A stretch of 60,983 nt of DNA from Niastella sp. (lineage in GTDB: Bacteria; Bacteroidota; Bacteroidia; Chitinophagales; Chitinophagaceae), in the NCBI GenBank assembly GCA_017744515.1, contig JAGIBF010000049.1, positions 1 to 60,983 on the forward strand, written 5' to 3'. Under the pieces are notes generated by a model that made no database searches, was not told the DNA's origin, and saw only the letters and a program-made list of their open reading frames with translations. A program made the translations under genes and the position numbers. Shown here one piece after another: positions 46,297 to 55,502 of the stretch; position 1 is the first letter of the stretch, and the number at the start of each line of letters is the position of its first letter.

Positions 46297-47742
46297 TTAC
46301 AATGGAGGGCAATCCAGCTTCCTGTCCCGTTTGGCCTGGCTATTCCTGCCCGCCCGGACAATGAACGCCAGGTAGCCACCGCCATTCTGCATGCGGTCTT
46401 TGGCAAACAGCGTGGCCCAGTTGTGAATACCAAACAACACGGGGCCCAGTTTCACAGCACCACCTATTCTCAACTGTTGCTCCGTATTATACAGTATGGG
46501 CATATAAAATCCCAGGCGGCGTGTTTCCCAGCGAGGCGTTACTGCTATCATGTTGGTTTCGCGTACATATAACCGATCGTCGCCCGCCAGCGGAGAAAGA
46601 TTGATGGAAATATCGGCATTGACATAAAAGGCATCGAACAAATACCGGTCGACATTGATCACCAGCCGGGCAGGATTGATCACGTTGAAGTTGCCGGAGA
46701 GCGTCGACATATTCTCTACGATCGTAGCAAGGCTATCATTGAATCCCCTGACACCGTCCAGGTTTTTGAACTTCGTATCGAGATCAACATCATGCACATC
46801 ACCCTGAAAGCCACTTGCCCGGCGACTGTTCAGGCTATGCTTGTATTGATTAAATCCTATATCCATCAACGATACACCTATCTTCCACTTATAATCATAA
46901 TAGCGATCTTCATTATCATTGAAATCAGCATGCACATATTCTTTTACCAGAAACTCTACGCCCAGATCGAAAGAGGCGCCACCTTCGGAATTATTGATAA
47001 AGTCCCGCACGTTCTGACTTGATCCCTTCGCCTTCTTCCAGTTATCGAAGTTGGCTGAATAGCCGTACCGGGCGGCGGCATCTTTCAGTATATAGGATAC
47101 CTGCCCATTCTCGATAACACTTTCCACTTTTCCGCTAGATAGTTTTGCATGAGCGCCTGCCAAACCGCGAGATACACGCACCGTTGCGCCTGCATTCAAC
47201 CGGTTTTGATCATTGTCCCAGATGGTTTGTGCGTAAGTACCAAACAACTCTATCCAACCACTGTTGGTCATTTCAAGACTATAATCCGTATTGCCATTAT
47301 TCATCAGGAAAAAAGCCCGGGCACTTTTTAGCGTATCGATAAAATTGTACGGACTGGAAGTCAGGCTGGTATAATTCCGGATATTGATACCGGCCGCAAT
47401 GGCCGCGCGGCGCCCCAGCGCGATACGCGTATTGAGCAGGTTTACGTTGGCATTGGCCTGGGCAAAACGACTGTAATAACCTCCATCGAACCTATACTCA
47501 GACTTCGCCGGAGAAGAAAGAAAAGAATAATTATGAACCGTAACGGTGTTGGTAGCAGGCTTTGCCTGTACCGAAAAGATATCGATGTCCCACGCAAAGG
47601 GTGTATTGACAATAGAAGCAGGATTGTTGCCAACACCCAAACTACCTGCATACGAAGACCCATTCACAGCATGATAATTCTGCGCAACAACGACAGCGTG
47701 GGTCAACAATAACCCCGTTATAAAAAGCAAATTCCTGAACAT
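46297..47742 (-). CDS. DUF5723 outer-membrane-type protein
   Basis: 481 aa. The signal peptide is about 1-20 (VVVA-Q). The start of the mature part (NYHAVNGSSYAGSLGVGNNPASIVNTPFAWDIDIF) is typical for DUF5723 proteins of Bacteroidota, predicted outer-membrane beta-barrels of unknown function. The start lies only 4 bp after the stop of the FAD oxidoreductase, so it is probably the last gene of the polyketide operon. A role in transport or surface display of the product is speculation. Confidence 0.85.
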   Translation of the reverse strand: MFRNLLFITGLLLTHAVVVAQNYHAVNGSSYAGSLGVGNNPASIVNTPFAWDIDIFSVQAKPATNTVTVHNYSFLSSPAKSEYRFDGGYYSRFAQANANVNLLNTRIALGRRAAIAAGINIRNYTSLTSSPYNFIDTLKSARAFFLMNNGNTDYSLEMTNSGWIELFGTYAQTIWDNDQNRLNAGATVRVSRGLAGAHAKLSSGKVESVIENGQVSYILKDAAARYGYSANFDNWKKAKGSSQNVRDFINNSEGGASFDLGVEFLVKEYVHADFNDNEDRYYDYKWKIGVSLMDIGFNQYKHSLNSRRASGFQGDVHDVDLDTKFKNLDGVRGFNDSLATIVENMSTLSGNFNVINPARLVINVDRYLFDAFYVNADISINLSPLAGDDRLYVRETNMIAVTPRWETRRLGFYMPILYNTEQQLRIGGAVKLGPVLFGIHNWATLFAKDRMQNGGGYLAFIVRAGRNSQAKRDRKLDCPPL

Positions 47743-47746
47743 GTAA

Positions 47747-48886
47747 CTAAAAAGGTTTACCGTGGGTTTGGCCTATTAAAAAGGCAATAAACTTCGGAAA
47801 AGGTTTTACGGCGGTTATCAAAAAATTGGATAGAGAAGTGCTGCCGAAAAAGTGCTGGATCAAACGGCCAATCTGCAATCGCCGGCCAAAATGCTTCTCC
47901 CATTGCTGGGTATATTGAAGTTCCATTTCGTACCGCGTAATATGGCCATTCATGAACTGATCGATCTCTTCAAAAGCCAGCTTGCTGCCATGCAACGCCA
48001 TGCTCATGCCATTGCCACACAGCGGTGTGATCATACCAGCTGCATCACCGATCATCAGCACATGATTCTCAACCTGGTTTTTCCGATTAAAGGATATACG
48101 GGAAATTGTAAGTGGTTCAGCATAGAGAAACCTGGCATTGGAAAAGATATTTTCGAGGAAAGGATTTTTTTGGAGGATGTTCTTCTCCATCGCCTGGATA
48201 TCATTGTAGCTTTTACGCAGATTCCTGGCGGTGGTAAGGTAACAAAGACAGTACTTATTGTTCTCGATCCGTGATATGCCGCAATAACCGTTCTCAAAAT
48301 TATGCAATGCGATCAGATCTTCCGGGAAAACAGTCTCTATATGATACTTTACTCCTACAAAATGATTCAGCTTGTTGGGCTTCACCTGGGTGAAGGCCCT
48401 TTTCCACTTGGCATCAAGATTACTTCGCTTGCCATAAGTGCCTGCAGCAATGGCCACTTCCGTCTCACCCCGGGAAGAAAAGACCACAAAAGCGTTATTA
48501 CGGTACACCACATTCACCACCTTCGTTTCTTCCATCAGCACCACTCCTTCTTTACGTGCAATATCAGCCAACAGTTGGTCGAGCGTGTACCGGCTAATAC
48601 CAAATCCACCAAGGGGCAGCGGACTTTCAACAAACTTACCATTGGGCGCACTTACCTGCAACCGGCTGATGATGGGCAGTTGCATATCGCTCAGCGGAAC
48701 GCCCAATTCTTCGAGGAAGTTCCAGCTTTCAAGACTGATGTATTCACCACATACTTTATGAAAAGGGTATTTTTCCCGTTCAAAAACAACGGTGCGGTAG
48801 CCCGCACGCACACATTGAATAGACAGTGCAAGTCCCGCCAGCCCACCACCAATGATGGCAATATCGTATTTGGGATCGAGACTCAA
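47747..48886 (-). CDS. FAD-dependent oxidoreductase (geranylgeranyl-reductase-like)
   Basis: 379 aa. FAD-binding Rossmann motif IIGGGLAGLALSIQCVRAG (about 11-29), VVFEREKYPFHKVCGEYIS, and the second FAD motif MIGDAAGMITPLCGNGMSMA. It resembles the geranylgeranyl-reductase and halogenase-like group of flavin monooxygenases or reductases. In the operon with a type III PKS and a prenyltransferase it could hydroxylate an aromatic ring or reduce a prenyl chain. The actual reaction is not known. Confidence 0.9.
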   Translation of the reverse strand: MSLDPKYDIAIIGGGLAGLALSIQCVRAGYRTVVFEREKYPFHKVCGEYISLESWNFLEELGVPLSDMQLPIISRLQVSAPNGKFVESPLPLGGFGISRYTLDQLLADIARKEGVVLMEETKVVNVVYRNNAFVVFSSRGETEVAIAAGTYGKRSNLDAKWKRAFTQVKPNKLNHFVGVKYHIETVFPEDLIALHNFENGYCGISRIENNKYCLCYLTTARNLRKSYNDIQAMEKNILQKNPFLENIFSNARFLYAEPLTISRISFNRKNQVENHVLMIGDAAGMITPLCGNGMSMALHGSKLAFEEIDQFMNGHITRYEMELQYTQQWEKHFGRRLQIGRLIQHFFGSTSLSNFLITAVKPFPKFIAFLIGQTHGKPF

Positions 48887-48914
48887 CCAGCTATATTAAT
48901 GAAGTGTCATTATT

Positions 48915-49610
48915 TTAGTGTGAACTATCCACTACCACCAACCACCTGAACGCCCATTTCCATTGAACGGAAAAGGTAGTGATTCCTGCGCTATCAAAAA
49001 GAAGTTGCCAATCTTTTTTAACAAATCCTCTGGCAACTGATAAAGGAGCATCGTGCTGCACGAGGTAGCTTTTGGAAAATAAGCGCGTCAACCACTGGAT
49101 GGAATAGTAGGCCATGGGATGCCGGTGGAGATCATTGATAAAAAAACCACGATGCGCATGCTTGTACATCCACCTCATTTGCGCTATTAATTCCCGTTCC
49201 GGGAAATGATGGCAGAATAAAGAAGAAAAGATAATATCTGGCTTGCGATCAAATACAACATCTTTATAATCGGACGCTATCCAGGTGCTGCCGGGCAGGT
49301 TTCTTTCCTTCGCAACAGCAATACAGTCGGGGTTCTTATCGATCCCGGTGAAAGAAGCAAAGATCTTACGCTTTTCGCACCACCGGGCAATCGCCGCCAG
49401 GTTATCACCACCGCCGCAGCCGATCTCACATACAGAAATACTCAATTGGTTGCGTGACAAACGGCGGAACCCCTCCAACGTAATGGCATGACCACCCAGC
49501 CAGGTATTGATAAAATCAAGTTCCTGCATATTCCGTTTGATATCGGCAAACGGAATATCATCGCGGTCTAACAACTCCTTTTGATATGAACGGATCTGAA
49601 AGTTCACCAA
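48915..49610 (-). CDS. SAM-dependent methyltransferase, class I
   Basis: 231 aa. Motif I is CEIGCGGGDNLAAIA (about 61-75), then GIDKNPDC (motif post-I) and DIIFSSLFCHHFPE (motif II/IV region). Most likely O- or C-methylation of the type III PKS product. It lies 31 bp after the PKS stop and 28 bp before the FAD gene in the same direction. Confidence 0.88.
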   Translation of the reverse strand: MVNFQIRSYQKELLDRDDIPFADIKRNMQELDFINTWLGGHAITLEGFRRLSRNQLSISVCEIGCGGGDNLAAIARWCEKRKIFASFTGIDKNPDCIAVAKERNLPGSTWIASDYKDVVFDRKPDIIFSSLFCHHFPERELIAQMRWMYKHAHRGFFINDLHRHPMAYYSIQWLTRLFSKSYLVQHDAPLSVARGFVKKDWQLLFDSAGITTFSVQWKWAFRWLVVVDSSH

Positions 49611-49641
49611 TAATGTATTATGTAAACTGACAACTTACCAC

Positions 49642-50739
49642 TCACATGCTCCCGACAAAAGTTTCCATTGTGAGGCCTGGCCCAAAGGCCGCAGCAAATA
49701 CTTTTTCGGTTGATCCTTTTTGTGTAGTGGTAATACTGTGCATTATTTTCTTTAATGCAAACAATATGGTGGGGGAAGACATATTGCCATAATTTCTCAA
49801 TACCTCAGCACAGGGGCTCAGTGCCGCTTTGTCCAGTTGCAGACTTTCAGTTACTGCTTCGAGGATCTTCTTACCGCCTGGATGCACACACCAGCGTGTT
49901 ACCTGCTCCTGCGTAATGCCTGCCTGCTGCAGGGCCCTGCCAGTCAATGCGCCAAAATCTTTCTCTACCAGTTCGGGGACATAACTACTCAACGTCATCA
50001 GGAAACCGGAAGAAGACAGTTCCCACGACATATCCTTTTTGCCGCCCGGAATGATCTCGCCATAAAAACTATCGAGCTGCAAGCCCTTATGCGCCTCATC
50101 GTCATGCGTTACCAAAGCGGCAGCACTGCCATCGCCAAACAATAAACTGGAAGCAATATTATCAACCGAAGCATCACGCTGAAAATGCAGTGTGCACAAC
50201 TCCGTACATACGATCAATACTTTAGCCTTATGATCGGCCCGGCAAAGCGCATCGGCTATTTTCAATGCATGAACGGCTGCATAACAACCCATGAAGTTGA
50301 CCGAACTACGCCAGGTATTTTTAGGCAGCTCCAGCAACTCCACCAACTGCAGATCGAGGCCCGGTGCGCTCATACCGGTGCAGCTAACAGAGATCAGGTG
50401 GGTAATAGTGCCCTGGTCTACTTTCCCGTCGACACAGTCGCGAACAGCCTGCAACGACAAAGGAGCGGCATACCGGTGGTACCAGGTCATCCTTTGCTCC
50501 AGCGAAGGAAATGGCTCCAGGTTTTCAGTAGCGGGATAAAACTTCCACTCGGCGGCCGTGCGGCTATAATCGGGAATAACAGAGTAGCGGGTATCTATAT
50601 CACTGAGGTGATACAGGAACCGGATCTTACGCTTATCAGCCTCGGCAGGCGCATACACCGCTTGCATAAACTGCATAATATCCTGCTGGCGGTGTTTGAA
50701 CGCCGGGACTGCTGTGCCAATAGAAATGATCTTACTCAA
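49642..50739 (-). CDS. Type III polyketide synthase (chalcone/stilbene-synthase family)
   Basis: 365 aa, full length. Thiolase fold with catalytic Cys152 in NFMGCYAAVHALK, His286 in CVHPGGKKI and Asn319 in RNYGNMSSPT. Also SVSCTGMSAPGLDLQL and GDGSAAALV. The family extends an acyl-CoA starter with malonyl-CoA and cyclises it to alkylresorcinols or alkylpyrones. The starter here cannot be read from sequence. The start overlaps the 3' end of the UbiA gene by 8 bp (50732-50739), indicating coupled translation. Confidence 0.93.
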   Translation of the reverse strand: MSKIISIGTAVPAFKHRQQDIMQFMQAVYAPAEADKRKIRFLYHLSDIDTRYSVIPDYSRTAAEWKFYPATENLEPFPSLEQRMTWYHRYAAPLSLQAVRDCVDGKVDQGTITHLISVSCTGMSAPGLDLQLVELLELPKNTWRSSVNFMGCYAAVHALKIADALCRADHKAKVLIVCTELCTLHFQRDASVDNIASSLLFGDGSAAALVTHDDEAHKGLQLDSFYGEIIPGGKKDMSWELSSSGFLMTLSSYVPELVEKDFGALTGRALQQAGITQEQVTRWCVHPGGKKILEAVTESLQLDKAALSPCAEVLRNYGNMSSPTILFALKKIMHSITTTQKGSTEKVFAAAFGPGLTMETFVGSM

Positions 50740-51595
50740 GTAGATTCCAGATTAATAGACTAAGGAAAGCAATATTGGTGCAAACCGATGCCAGCACATT
50801 CATGCGCATCGTATGGGTAAAATCGGCTACGTTTTCATCTTTCCAGACACCAGCGGCCCATTTAAAAAAATATACGAGAATGGGAAGCATACAAGTTGCC
50901 AAAACAAAGAATTTATCAGATTCTCCTTTACTAAAGAACAGATAAGCCAGCAAACCCATAGCTACACTGTACACAAGAGCGGTAAAAACAAAAGTGCCCC
51001 GGTAACCCAATGCAGCGCTGATGGTACGCACCCCATCCTTCCTGTCGGCCTCATGCTGGTAGACCTGCGTGAGCGGATAGAATCCGCCGATCAGCAAACT
51101 GGCGGCTATCATACCCGTTAACGGCACATCCAGACTTTTGTTCGCACTACTTCCGTGGTACGTCATGAAAAAAGTAACTGCTCCCTGGAAAACGATCACA
51201 GTGAGATAACCGATGAGCGGGTACCGCTTAAGCCGGATGCCCCGGTAACTATAAGCGCGCGAAGCGAGGATATAAGCCACAATGCAGATGGCAAACAGGT
51301 AGCTTACCAACGGGCTCAACAATACAGCGATTATGTCCATCCCCACACTTGCCCGAAACAACTGCCGGGTTGGCTGCATGGGTTTTTCAATTCCGCCGAT
51401 GCTACCTTCATCCCTATCCATGTAAGAATTGTAACCATTGCTGGAGGGGTAGACCAGCAGGTGCAGGATAAAAAAGATCAATAAAGCATGCGTCCATTGA
51501 ACCTCAGGCACTTGCCCCAGGGCAAACAGGAATACCGGTAGCAAAAAGAAAGAAAAATGGAAGCGAAGTAATTGTATTGTAGAGCGTTGCAGCAA
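50732..51595 (-). CDS. UbiA-family prenyltransferase
   Basis: 287 aa with about nine membrane helices. The first Asp-rich motif is NGYNSYMDRDEG (Asn53-Asp62; NxxxDxxxD type). The second is YQHEADRKDG (Asp184, Asp187). The family attaches a polyprenyl chain to an aromatic or quinone ring in the membrane. It is the first gene of the operon with the type III PKS, methyltransferase, FAD enzyme and DUF5723 protein, which makes a prenylated polyketide plausible (inference). It is not the usual MenA, whose gene normally lies elsewhere. Confidence 0.9.
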   Translation of the reverse strand: MLQRSTIQLLRFHFSFFLLPVFLFALGQVPEVQWTHALLIFFILHLLVYPSSNGYNSYMDRDEGSIGGIEKPMQPTRQLFRASVGMDIIAVLLSPLVSYLFAICIVAYILASRAYSYRGIRLKRYPLIGYLTVIVFQGAVTFFMTYHGSSANKSLDVPLTGMIAASLLIGGFYPLTQVYQHEADRKDGVRTISAALGYRGTFVFTALVYSVAMGLLAYLFFSKGESDKFFVLATCMLPILVYFFKWAAGVWKDENVADFTHTMRMNVLASVCTNIAFLSLLIWNLLE

Positions 51596-51648
51596 GCGGA
51601 AGTTGATTTATACTATAAATATAACCTTTACCTCCCCAACAAATTCCG

Positions 51649-51725
51649 TTCAACCGCACTTAAGCCGCACTTATCCCGTACATAAGCCGGGGTTGAGCCG
51701 TACAAGAGCCGTATTAAAGGCGCAC
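51649..51725. repeat. Seven-copy tandem repeat with exact 11-bp period
   Basis: Consecutive 11-mers: TTCAACCGCAC, TTAAGCCGCAC, TTATCCCGTAC, ATAAGCCGGGG, TTGAGCCGTAC, AAGAGCCGTAT, TAAAGGCGCAC. The CCG (one GCG) stays at positions 6-8 of each unit. It lies in the 318-bp gap between the divergent UbiA operon and ubiE. The rest of the gap (51726-51899) holds the ubiE promoter. Confidence 0.8.
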
Positions 51726-51899
51726 TTTTATAAAAAAACAGTGGTTCTTCGACACACCCTTGGTTCGATATAACAAATTACAAATCAACACTTAATACTT
51801 CGCTTCAACGCACTCCTCCAGCCCTCCCCCACACCCCAAAACACTTAGTCACCCCTTAGCCCCATTTCCTGAGAGATTTACCCTTTCATCCTTAACCCC

Positions 51900-51907
51900 T
51901 AACTTTG
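51900..51907 (+). promoter_or_regulatory. -7 promoter element directly before ubiE
   Basis: TAACTTTG followed by C matches TAnnTTTG and ends six bases before ATG 51914. Transcription would begin at or very near the start codon, so a leaderless mRNA is likely. Confidence 0.55.
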
Positions 51908-51913
51908 CGCTCC

Positions 51914-52666
51914 ATGTCCAGGCATTCACACGATACGATCGTTCCCTTTAAGGGATCAGAACAGAGCAAGAAAGAGCAGGTGGCCAGTATGTTTGACCAG
52001 ATTGCCTTCCGGTACGATTTCATGAACCGCGTACTCTCCGGCGGCATTGATATTTACTGGCGTAAGCGGGCAATCAAGGAGTTACGCGATCTGAAGCCGC
52101 AACGGGTACTGGATGTGGCCACCGGTACAGCCGACCTGGCCATCACCACCTGGAAATACCTGCAACCCAATCAAATAATTGGCATAGATATTTCAGAAGG
52201 GATGCTCCAATTGGGGCGGCAAAAGATTGCCAAGCTCTTGTTAAATAAACATATAGAATTGCAGCAGGGCGATAGTGAGGCAATAAACTTCCCCGACAAT
52301 TCGTTTGATGCGATTACGGCTGGTTTTGGTGTAAGAAACTTCCAGCACCTGGAGAAAGGATTGAATGAGATGTTCCGGGTACTTAAACCGGGTGGCAAAA
52401 TGGTGATACTGGAGTTCTCAAAGCCCCGTAAGATCTGGTTCAAAGGACTTTATAACCTGTATATGAAAGTGGTGGCCCCGCAGGCGGGCCGCTGGCTGAC
52501 AAACAATAAAGACGCGTATCAATATTTAAATAACTCTGTTAAAGCATTTCCCGAAGGCGAAACATTTCTACATATTTTACAACAAGTTGGGTTTTCGGAT
52601 ACCTCACTAAAAAGGCTGAGTTTAGGAATATGTACAATTTATTGCGGCAGCAAAAGGGCCAAATGA
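51914..52666 (+). CDS. ubiE: Demethylmenaquinone methyltransferase
   Basis: 250 aa from ATG 51914; the earlier TTG at 51905 is part of the promoter element. UbiE/COQ5 signatures: FDQIAFRYDFMNRVLSGGID at the N-terminus (YDxxNxxLSxG), SAM motif VLDVATGTADLAI (about 61-73), RVLKPGG. It methylates demethylmenaquinone to menaquinone, the respiratory quinone of Bacteroidota. It overlaps the porT start by 4 bp (ATGA), so the two are co-translated. Confidence 0.95.
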   Translation: MSRHSHDTIVPFKGSEQSKKEQVASMFDQIAFRYDFMNRVLSGGIDIYWRKRAIKELRDLKPQRVLDVATGTADLAITTWKYLQPNQIIGIDISEGMLQLGRQKIAKLLLNKHIELQQGDSEAINFPDNSFDAITAGFGVRNFQHLEKGLNEMFRVLKPGGKMVILEFSKPRKIWFKGLYNLYMKVVAPQAGRWLTNNKDAYQYLNNSVKAFPEGETFLHILQQVGFSDTSLKRLSLGICTIYCGSKRAK

Positions 52667-53376
52667 TACGATTGGCATTCGTGCTTACTTTATTGGCAGC
52701 CTGCTCACGTAGCTGGGCACAGCAGGTAGAATTGAATCTTCCCAATCACGACGATAAGAAGTACTTTTTGGGTATTGGTCTTATTTATAATACCTCCCGG
52801 TTTAGCGTAGGCCACCATCCCCTCTTTCTTCAACAAGATAGCATACAATCCATCGAATCACAGGGCGCAGGCGGTTTCGGACTTGCCGGCATGCACACCT
52901 ATCGCCTTTCACCCCGCTTTGAGGTAAGAGCTATATTCCCTCAATTACTGTTTTCTTATAAGAACCTCACTTATACGCTCAAAAATCCTGACCTGTCTAA
53001 AGAAGAAGCGAAGGTGATGACCAAAAGAGTGGAATCCATCCTCGTGGGCCTTCCCGTACACCTCAAGTTCAGATCGGACAGGATTGGCAACTTCCGGGTA
53101 TATATGTTTGGGGGTGCCAAGTTTGAATATGACCTTGCTTCCAACTCTACTGCCCGCCGGGCAGAGGGCCTCGTAAAACTTTCCAAATATGACTTTGGTG
53201 TAGAGGCAGGCATCGGTTTCAGCTTTTACTTCCCGGTATTCATCCTTTCACCGGAGATCAAATTCAGCAACGGATTGATGAATACGCATTCCCGTGATGC
53301 CAACCTGAAATTCTCCAACACCATCGACAAGCTCAATTCAAGAATGGTGTTATTCTCCCTCATATTTGAAGGATAA
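52663..53376 (+). CDS. porT: PorT-family outer-membrane protein of T9SS
   Basis: 237 aa from ATG 52663, which overlaps the ubiE stop (ATGA); this start gives a clean signal peptide (MIRLAFVLTLLAACSRSWA-Q). Barrel-type sequence with KYFLGIGLIYNTSRFSVGHH and FEVRAIFPQLLFSYKNLTY, as in PorT/SprT proteins needed for type IX secretion and gliding. The ubiE-porT pair is conserved in many Bacteroidota. This fits the T9SS-sorted hydrolases in this window. Confidence 0.9.
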   Translation: MIRLAFVLTLLAACSRSWAQQVELNLPNHDDKKYFLGIGLIYNTSRFSVGHHPLFLQQDSIQSIESQGAGGFGLAGMHTYRLSPRFEVRAIFPQLLFSYKNLTYTLKNPDLSKEEAKVMTKRVESILVGLPVHLKFRSDRIGNFRVYMFGGAKFEYDLASNSTARRAEGLVKLSKYDFGVEAGIGFSFYFPVFILSPEIKFSNGLMNTHSRDANLKFSNTIDKLNSRMVLFSLIFEG

Positions 53377-53526
53377 AATAAAGCAGACAACACTATCACA
53401 CCTGGTTTTAACGCATTGTTAAAATAAAGCACATATTATGCACACACCTTGTTATGACTAAAAAATCATATATTTTTGTATCATCATAGGATAAGGTTTA
53501 ATGGTTAATGTATTTTGATTAGTGCA

Positions 53527-53556
53527 AACCTCCCACGAAAATGGGAGGTTTTTTAT
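53527..53556 (+). terminator. Rho-independent terminator after porT
   Basis: AACCTCCCA (53527-53535) and TGGGAGGTT (53542-53550) form a 9-bp stem with loop CGAAAA and are followed by a T-run. It is about 150 bp after the porT stop; nothing else is seen in 53377-53526. Confidence 0.88.
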
Positions 53557-53669
53557 TTATCCCGCTTACTAAAGTGATTATGCGATAGCCGCTTTCTCTA
53601 TTACCTTCGTAGCCGGAAACCATCGATCCCCTGCCTAAAAAAACACCATACACCCCGGGCATCATCTTA

Positions 53670-55472
53670 TTGATGTTTGTCTTTGTCTGCCTGTCTGCAT
53701 CGGCACAAAAGCCTACCCGCTATCAGGATAGCCTGCAGCAGGCGCTCACCAACATGCCTGCCGATACCAACAAGGTCAATCTCCTCAATAAGCTATCCCA
53801 CAGCTACCTGGAAACGAATGCGGATAGTGTGATCAATATAGCCAACCAGGCCATCGCATTGGCAACACAATTGAAATTCGACAGAGGTATTGCCAAAGGA
53901 ACCCTGCGCATTGCTGTAGCCAACCGTAATAAAGGAGAATATGCCACCGCACTCGAGGAGTTTTTCAAGGTGGTCAACCTCTATGAGAAAATGAAGAATA
54001 CCATTCTGCTGGGAGATACTTACCTGCACATAGGAATGGTATACAAAGACATGTCGAGCCACAGCCTCACGGAAGAATACCTGAATAAGTGTATAGAATA
54101 TAACCGGCAGGGTTATGCCTTGTTTGAGTCCGTAGCCGATACGATAGGCCTGATCGACGCCCTGAATAACCTCGGCATCACTTACCGCGACAAAGCAAGG
54201 ATGCACGCCAGCAAGCTACATTACTATGATACCGCTTTTGCACAATACAACTTGGCATTACAGTTGATCGCGCTTTCGGGGAAAAACAACAGTACAAGCA
54301 AGCTATACAACAACATCAGCCAGGTATACCTCGAATACAAAAAAGATTACCACAAAGCATTGGACTACCTGTTTAAGGCTGTTGAATTCAATAAAAAGAA
54401 CAACCGGCCCGGGCTGTCATTCAACTACGGTAACATATCCAATGCTTACATGAAGCTCAATGATTACCCGCAGGCCCTGCTGTATGCCCGTAAAATGGAG
54501 CAATCGGCCCTGGAACTCAATTGGCCAGAACGCCTTGTAAACGCCTATCGCCAGTTGCATACGACATTCAAGGTTGCAGGCCGTCCGGATTCGGCCTTGC
54601 ATTACTATGTATTGGCCGACAAACTGGATGACTCCCTGAATAACGTGGCCAAGAATGCTGAAGTAGTGACCCTGCAAACGAAATACGAAACAGCTAAAAA
54701 AGAATCACAGATACAGCGGCTGGAAACAGAAGGCACTGCCAAAAGTAAACGCATCACTTTCCTGGCCATAGGGATCATATTGCTGGCGGGATTAGCCGTT
54801 TGCATGATATGGCTATACCGCCGGGTCATCAAACAACGTCGGCAGATAACGGCGCAATCGAAGAACCTGGAAATGATGATGAAGGAATTGCACCACCGGG
54901 TAAAGAACAACCTCCAGATCGTAAGCAGCCTGCTAAGCTTGCAAACCTACAAAGTGCAGGATGAAGGAACCGTATCGGTATTACGCGAAAGCCAGCAACG
55001 GGTACAGGCCATGAGCTTTATTCACCAACGCCTCTATAAGAAAGAAGAATTGACTGCCGTGAACATGAAAGAATACCTGACCGATCTGGCAGAATCTTTA
55101 TTATCCTCCTATGGCTTCGACCGCAATAGTTTCGACCTGCAGATCAGGATCGACCATGAAATGATGGATATAGACAAAGCCTTGCCCATCGGTCTTATCA
55201 TCAATGAAATGATCACCAACTCACTCAAATATGCTTACCGCGATATCGAGCACCCTTCCTTATTGATCAGCCTTACAGAAGATGCCAACAACCTCACATT
55301 TGTGATCAAAGACAATGGCATTGGCATTAACGAGGAAGCCTGGAAGCAAAAGAGCAACTCATTTGGCAAACAGCTGATTGGCGCTTTATGCAAGCAAATG
55401 CGGGCCAGGCAAACACTGGTGGTCAATGAGGGGACCGAGTTTACCATCATGATCCCGCGGCAAGCAGCTTAA
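53670..55472 (+). CDS. TPR sensor histidine kinase, HisKA_2 type
   Basis: 600 aa as read from TTG 53670. TPR-like repeats (about 30-310), coiled coil, one membrane helix (about 364-384), then a HisKA_2 domain with the phospho-His in MKELHHRVKNNLQI (His409 most likely) and a HATPase (ALPIGLIINEMITNSLKYAY, IKDNGIGI). The adjacent regulator at 55503 is the probable partner. The start is uncertain: only a very short signal fits ATG 53673, and the frame is open upstream to a CTG at 53631 (PKKTPYTPGIILLMFVFVCL), which would give a normal N-terminal signal. Confidence 0.88.
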   Translation: MMFVFVCLSASAQKPTRYQDSLQQALTNMPADTNKVNLLNKLSHSYLETNADSVINIANQAIALATQLKFDRGIAKGTLRIAVANRNKGEYATALEEFFKVVNLYEKMKNTILLGDTYLHIGMVYKDMSSHSLTEEYLNKCIEYNRQGYALFESVADTIGLIDALNNLGITYRDKARMHASKLHYYDTAFAQYNLALQLIALSGKNNSTSKLYNNISQVYLEYKKDYHKALDYLFKAVEFNKKNNRPGLSFNYGNISNAYMKLNDYPQALLYARKMEQSALELNWPERLVNAYRQLHTTFKVAGRPDSALHYYVLADKLDDSLNNVAKNAEVVTLQTKYETAKKESQIQRLETEGTAKSKRITFLAIGIILLAGLAVCMIWLYRRVIKQRRQITAQSKNLEMMMKELHHRVKNNLQIVSSLLSLQTYKVQDEGTVSVLRESQQRVQAMSFIHQRLYKKEELTAVNMKEYLTDLAESLLSSYGFDRNSFDLQIRIDHEMMDIDKALPIGLIINEMITNSLKYAYRDIEHPSLLISLTEDANNLTFVIKDNGIGINEEAWKQKSNSFGKQLIGALCKQMRARQTLVVNEGTEFTIMIPRQAA

Positions 55473-55502
55473 CCATTAGAAAGACGATTATAAAAAGTGA
55501 CT

